From Burkholderiales bacterium (GTDB taxonomy: Bacteria > Pseudomonadota > Gammaproteobacteria > Burkholderiales > Burkholderiaceae_E): 7,129 nt of DNA. The stretch covers positions 2,991,722-2,998,850 of the forward strand of contig CP070753.1 of the NCBI GenBank assembly GCA_020348765.1. Reading direction: 5' to 3'. Position 1 is the first letter of the stretch, and every line of letters starts with the position of its first letter. This document shows, in pieces, positions 6,744 through 7,129 of the stretch. The notes under the pieces were generated by a model. That model was not told where the DNA came from. It made no database searches and saw only the letters and a list, made by a program, of their open reading frames with translations. Both the position numbers and the translations under genes were made by a program.

Positions 6744-7010
6744 ATGCGAATCAAGTTCAAGCTGTACGCGATGCTGGCGGACCACATGCCGCTCGAGGTC
6801 GGTAGCAACCGCCGCAACGGCAACGAGATCTGGCTCGACGTCGAAGAGGGCGCCACGGTGCAGGCGGTGATCGACCGCTTCCACCTGCCGACCCAGCTGG
6901 TGCACCTGGTGCTGGTCGACGGCGCTTTTGTCAAGCCGGAGCACCGCAGCATGCGGGCCCTGGCCGAGGGTGAGACGCTCGCGATCTGGCCGCCGGTGGC
7001 TGGCGGCTAG
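6744..7010 (+). CDS. aorD: MoaD/ThiS-family sulfur-carrier protein
   Basis: An 88-residue beta-grasp sulfur carrier. It starts MRIKFKLYAMLAD, the usual first strand and helix of MoaD-like proteins, has the mid-region EEGATVQAVIDRFHLP and VLVDGAFV, and ends in IWPPVAGG. The C-terminal Gly-Gly is the residue pair that is adenylated and thiocarboxylated in the family. Its place directly behind aorC suggests it supplies sulfur for the dithiolene of the molybdopterin/tungstopterin of AorB. Compared with compact MoaD it has a polar insert SNRRNGNEIW after the first helix. The ATG at 6744 is chosen; a TTG at 6726 in the same frame is less likely. The SD is weak (CGGGGAA). The symbol follows the aorABCD naming and is less certain than the family call. 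No MoeB/ThiF-type activating enzyme is visible in the window. Confidence 0.88.
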   Translation: MRIKFKLYAMLADHMPLEVGSNRRNGNEIWLDVEEGATVQAVIDRFHLPTQLVHLVLVDGAFVKPEHRSMRALAEGETLAIWPPVAGG

Positions 7011-7044
7011 TCGCCGGCCGCTGGCCGTCCACCGAGCCGTGCCG

Positions 7045-7129
7045 ATGCCCGAGCTGGCCGACAACAGGGTGATGGGCTGCACGCGCGCCGAGTTCGCGCG
7101 CTGGCTGCGCTCATTCTGCGGCGATGCGT
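7045..7129 (+). CDS. start of an unrecognised gene, cut by the window edge
   Basis: From ATG 7045 the frame stays open to the edge and reads MPELADNRVMGCTRAEFARW and onward, 28 residues. It begins 34 bp after the MoaD-like stop on the same strand, so it may be the last or next gene of the aor operon. A GTG at 7039 in the same frame is an alternative start. No strong SD is seen. I do not recognise the family. No Rossmann ATP-binding motif such as that of MoeB/ThiF is visible in this short stretch, though it could come later. Confidence 0.4.
   Translation, partial: MPELADNRVMGCTRAEFARWLRSFCGDA

Noticed and set aside
5355..7082. 575-codon open frame on the minus strand opposite aorC and aorD
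   Set aside because: Its translation is His/Arg/Ala/Asp-rich without recognisable domains, and it is antisense to genes with clear FAD, NAD and MoaD motifs. It is an effect of GC-rich codon use.

Overview
The window is GC-rich and its genes are packed with little spacing. A TonB-dependent outer-membrane receptor points to a Gram-negative bacterium. The cluster organisation resembles the multi-subunit tungsten aldehyde oxidoreductases described in Betaproteobacteria such as Aromatoleum, so a proteobacterium is most likely. No RNA genes, CRISPR arrays or mobile elements were seen.

Layout. At the left edge (2-592, +) is the 3' part of an ABC-transporter ATPase of the molybdate/tungstate/sulfate import type. 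It ends 41 bp inside the 3' end of a convergent gene for a TonB-dependent receptor (552-2768, -). The receptor's signal peptide contains a perfect 21-bp tandem repeat. A 163-bp divergent intergenic region (2769-2931) holds a credible sigma70-type promoter for the rightward operon. That operon encodes, in order: AorA, a four-cluster ferredoxin-like protein (2932-3405); AorB, the tungsten- and pterin-binding catalytic subunit (3420-5264); AorC, an FAD/NAD(P)H oxidoreductase (5445-6722); a MoaD/ThiS-type sulfur carrier ending in Gly-Gly (6744-7010); and the start of an unrecognised gene (about 7045 to beyond the edge). Spacing is tight except for a 180-bp GC-rich, hairpin-forming gap between aorB and aorC.

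How the genes may work together. AorB would oxidise an aldehyde to a carboxylic acid, or run in reverse, at a bis-pterin tungsten site. Electrons would pass through the AorB [4Fe-4S] cluster and the four clusters of AorA to FAD on AorC, and then to NAD+. The MoaD-like protein would supply sulfur for pterin dithiolene synthesis. The ABC ATPase, and possibly the TonB receptor, would bring in the metal oxyanion. The enzyme assignment rests on conserved residues read directly from the sequence. The link between the receptor and tungstate or molybdate uptake is an inference from gene neighbourhood only.
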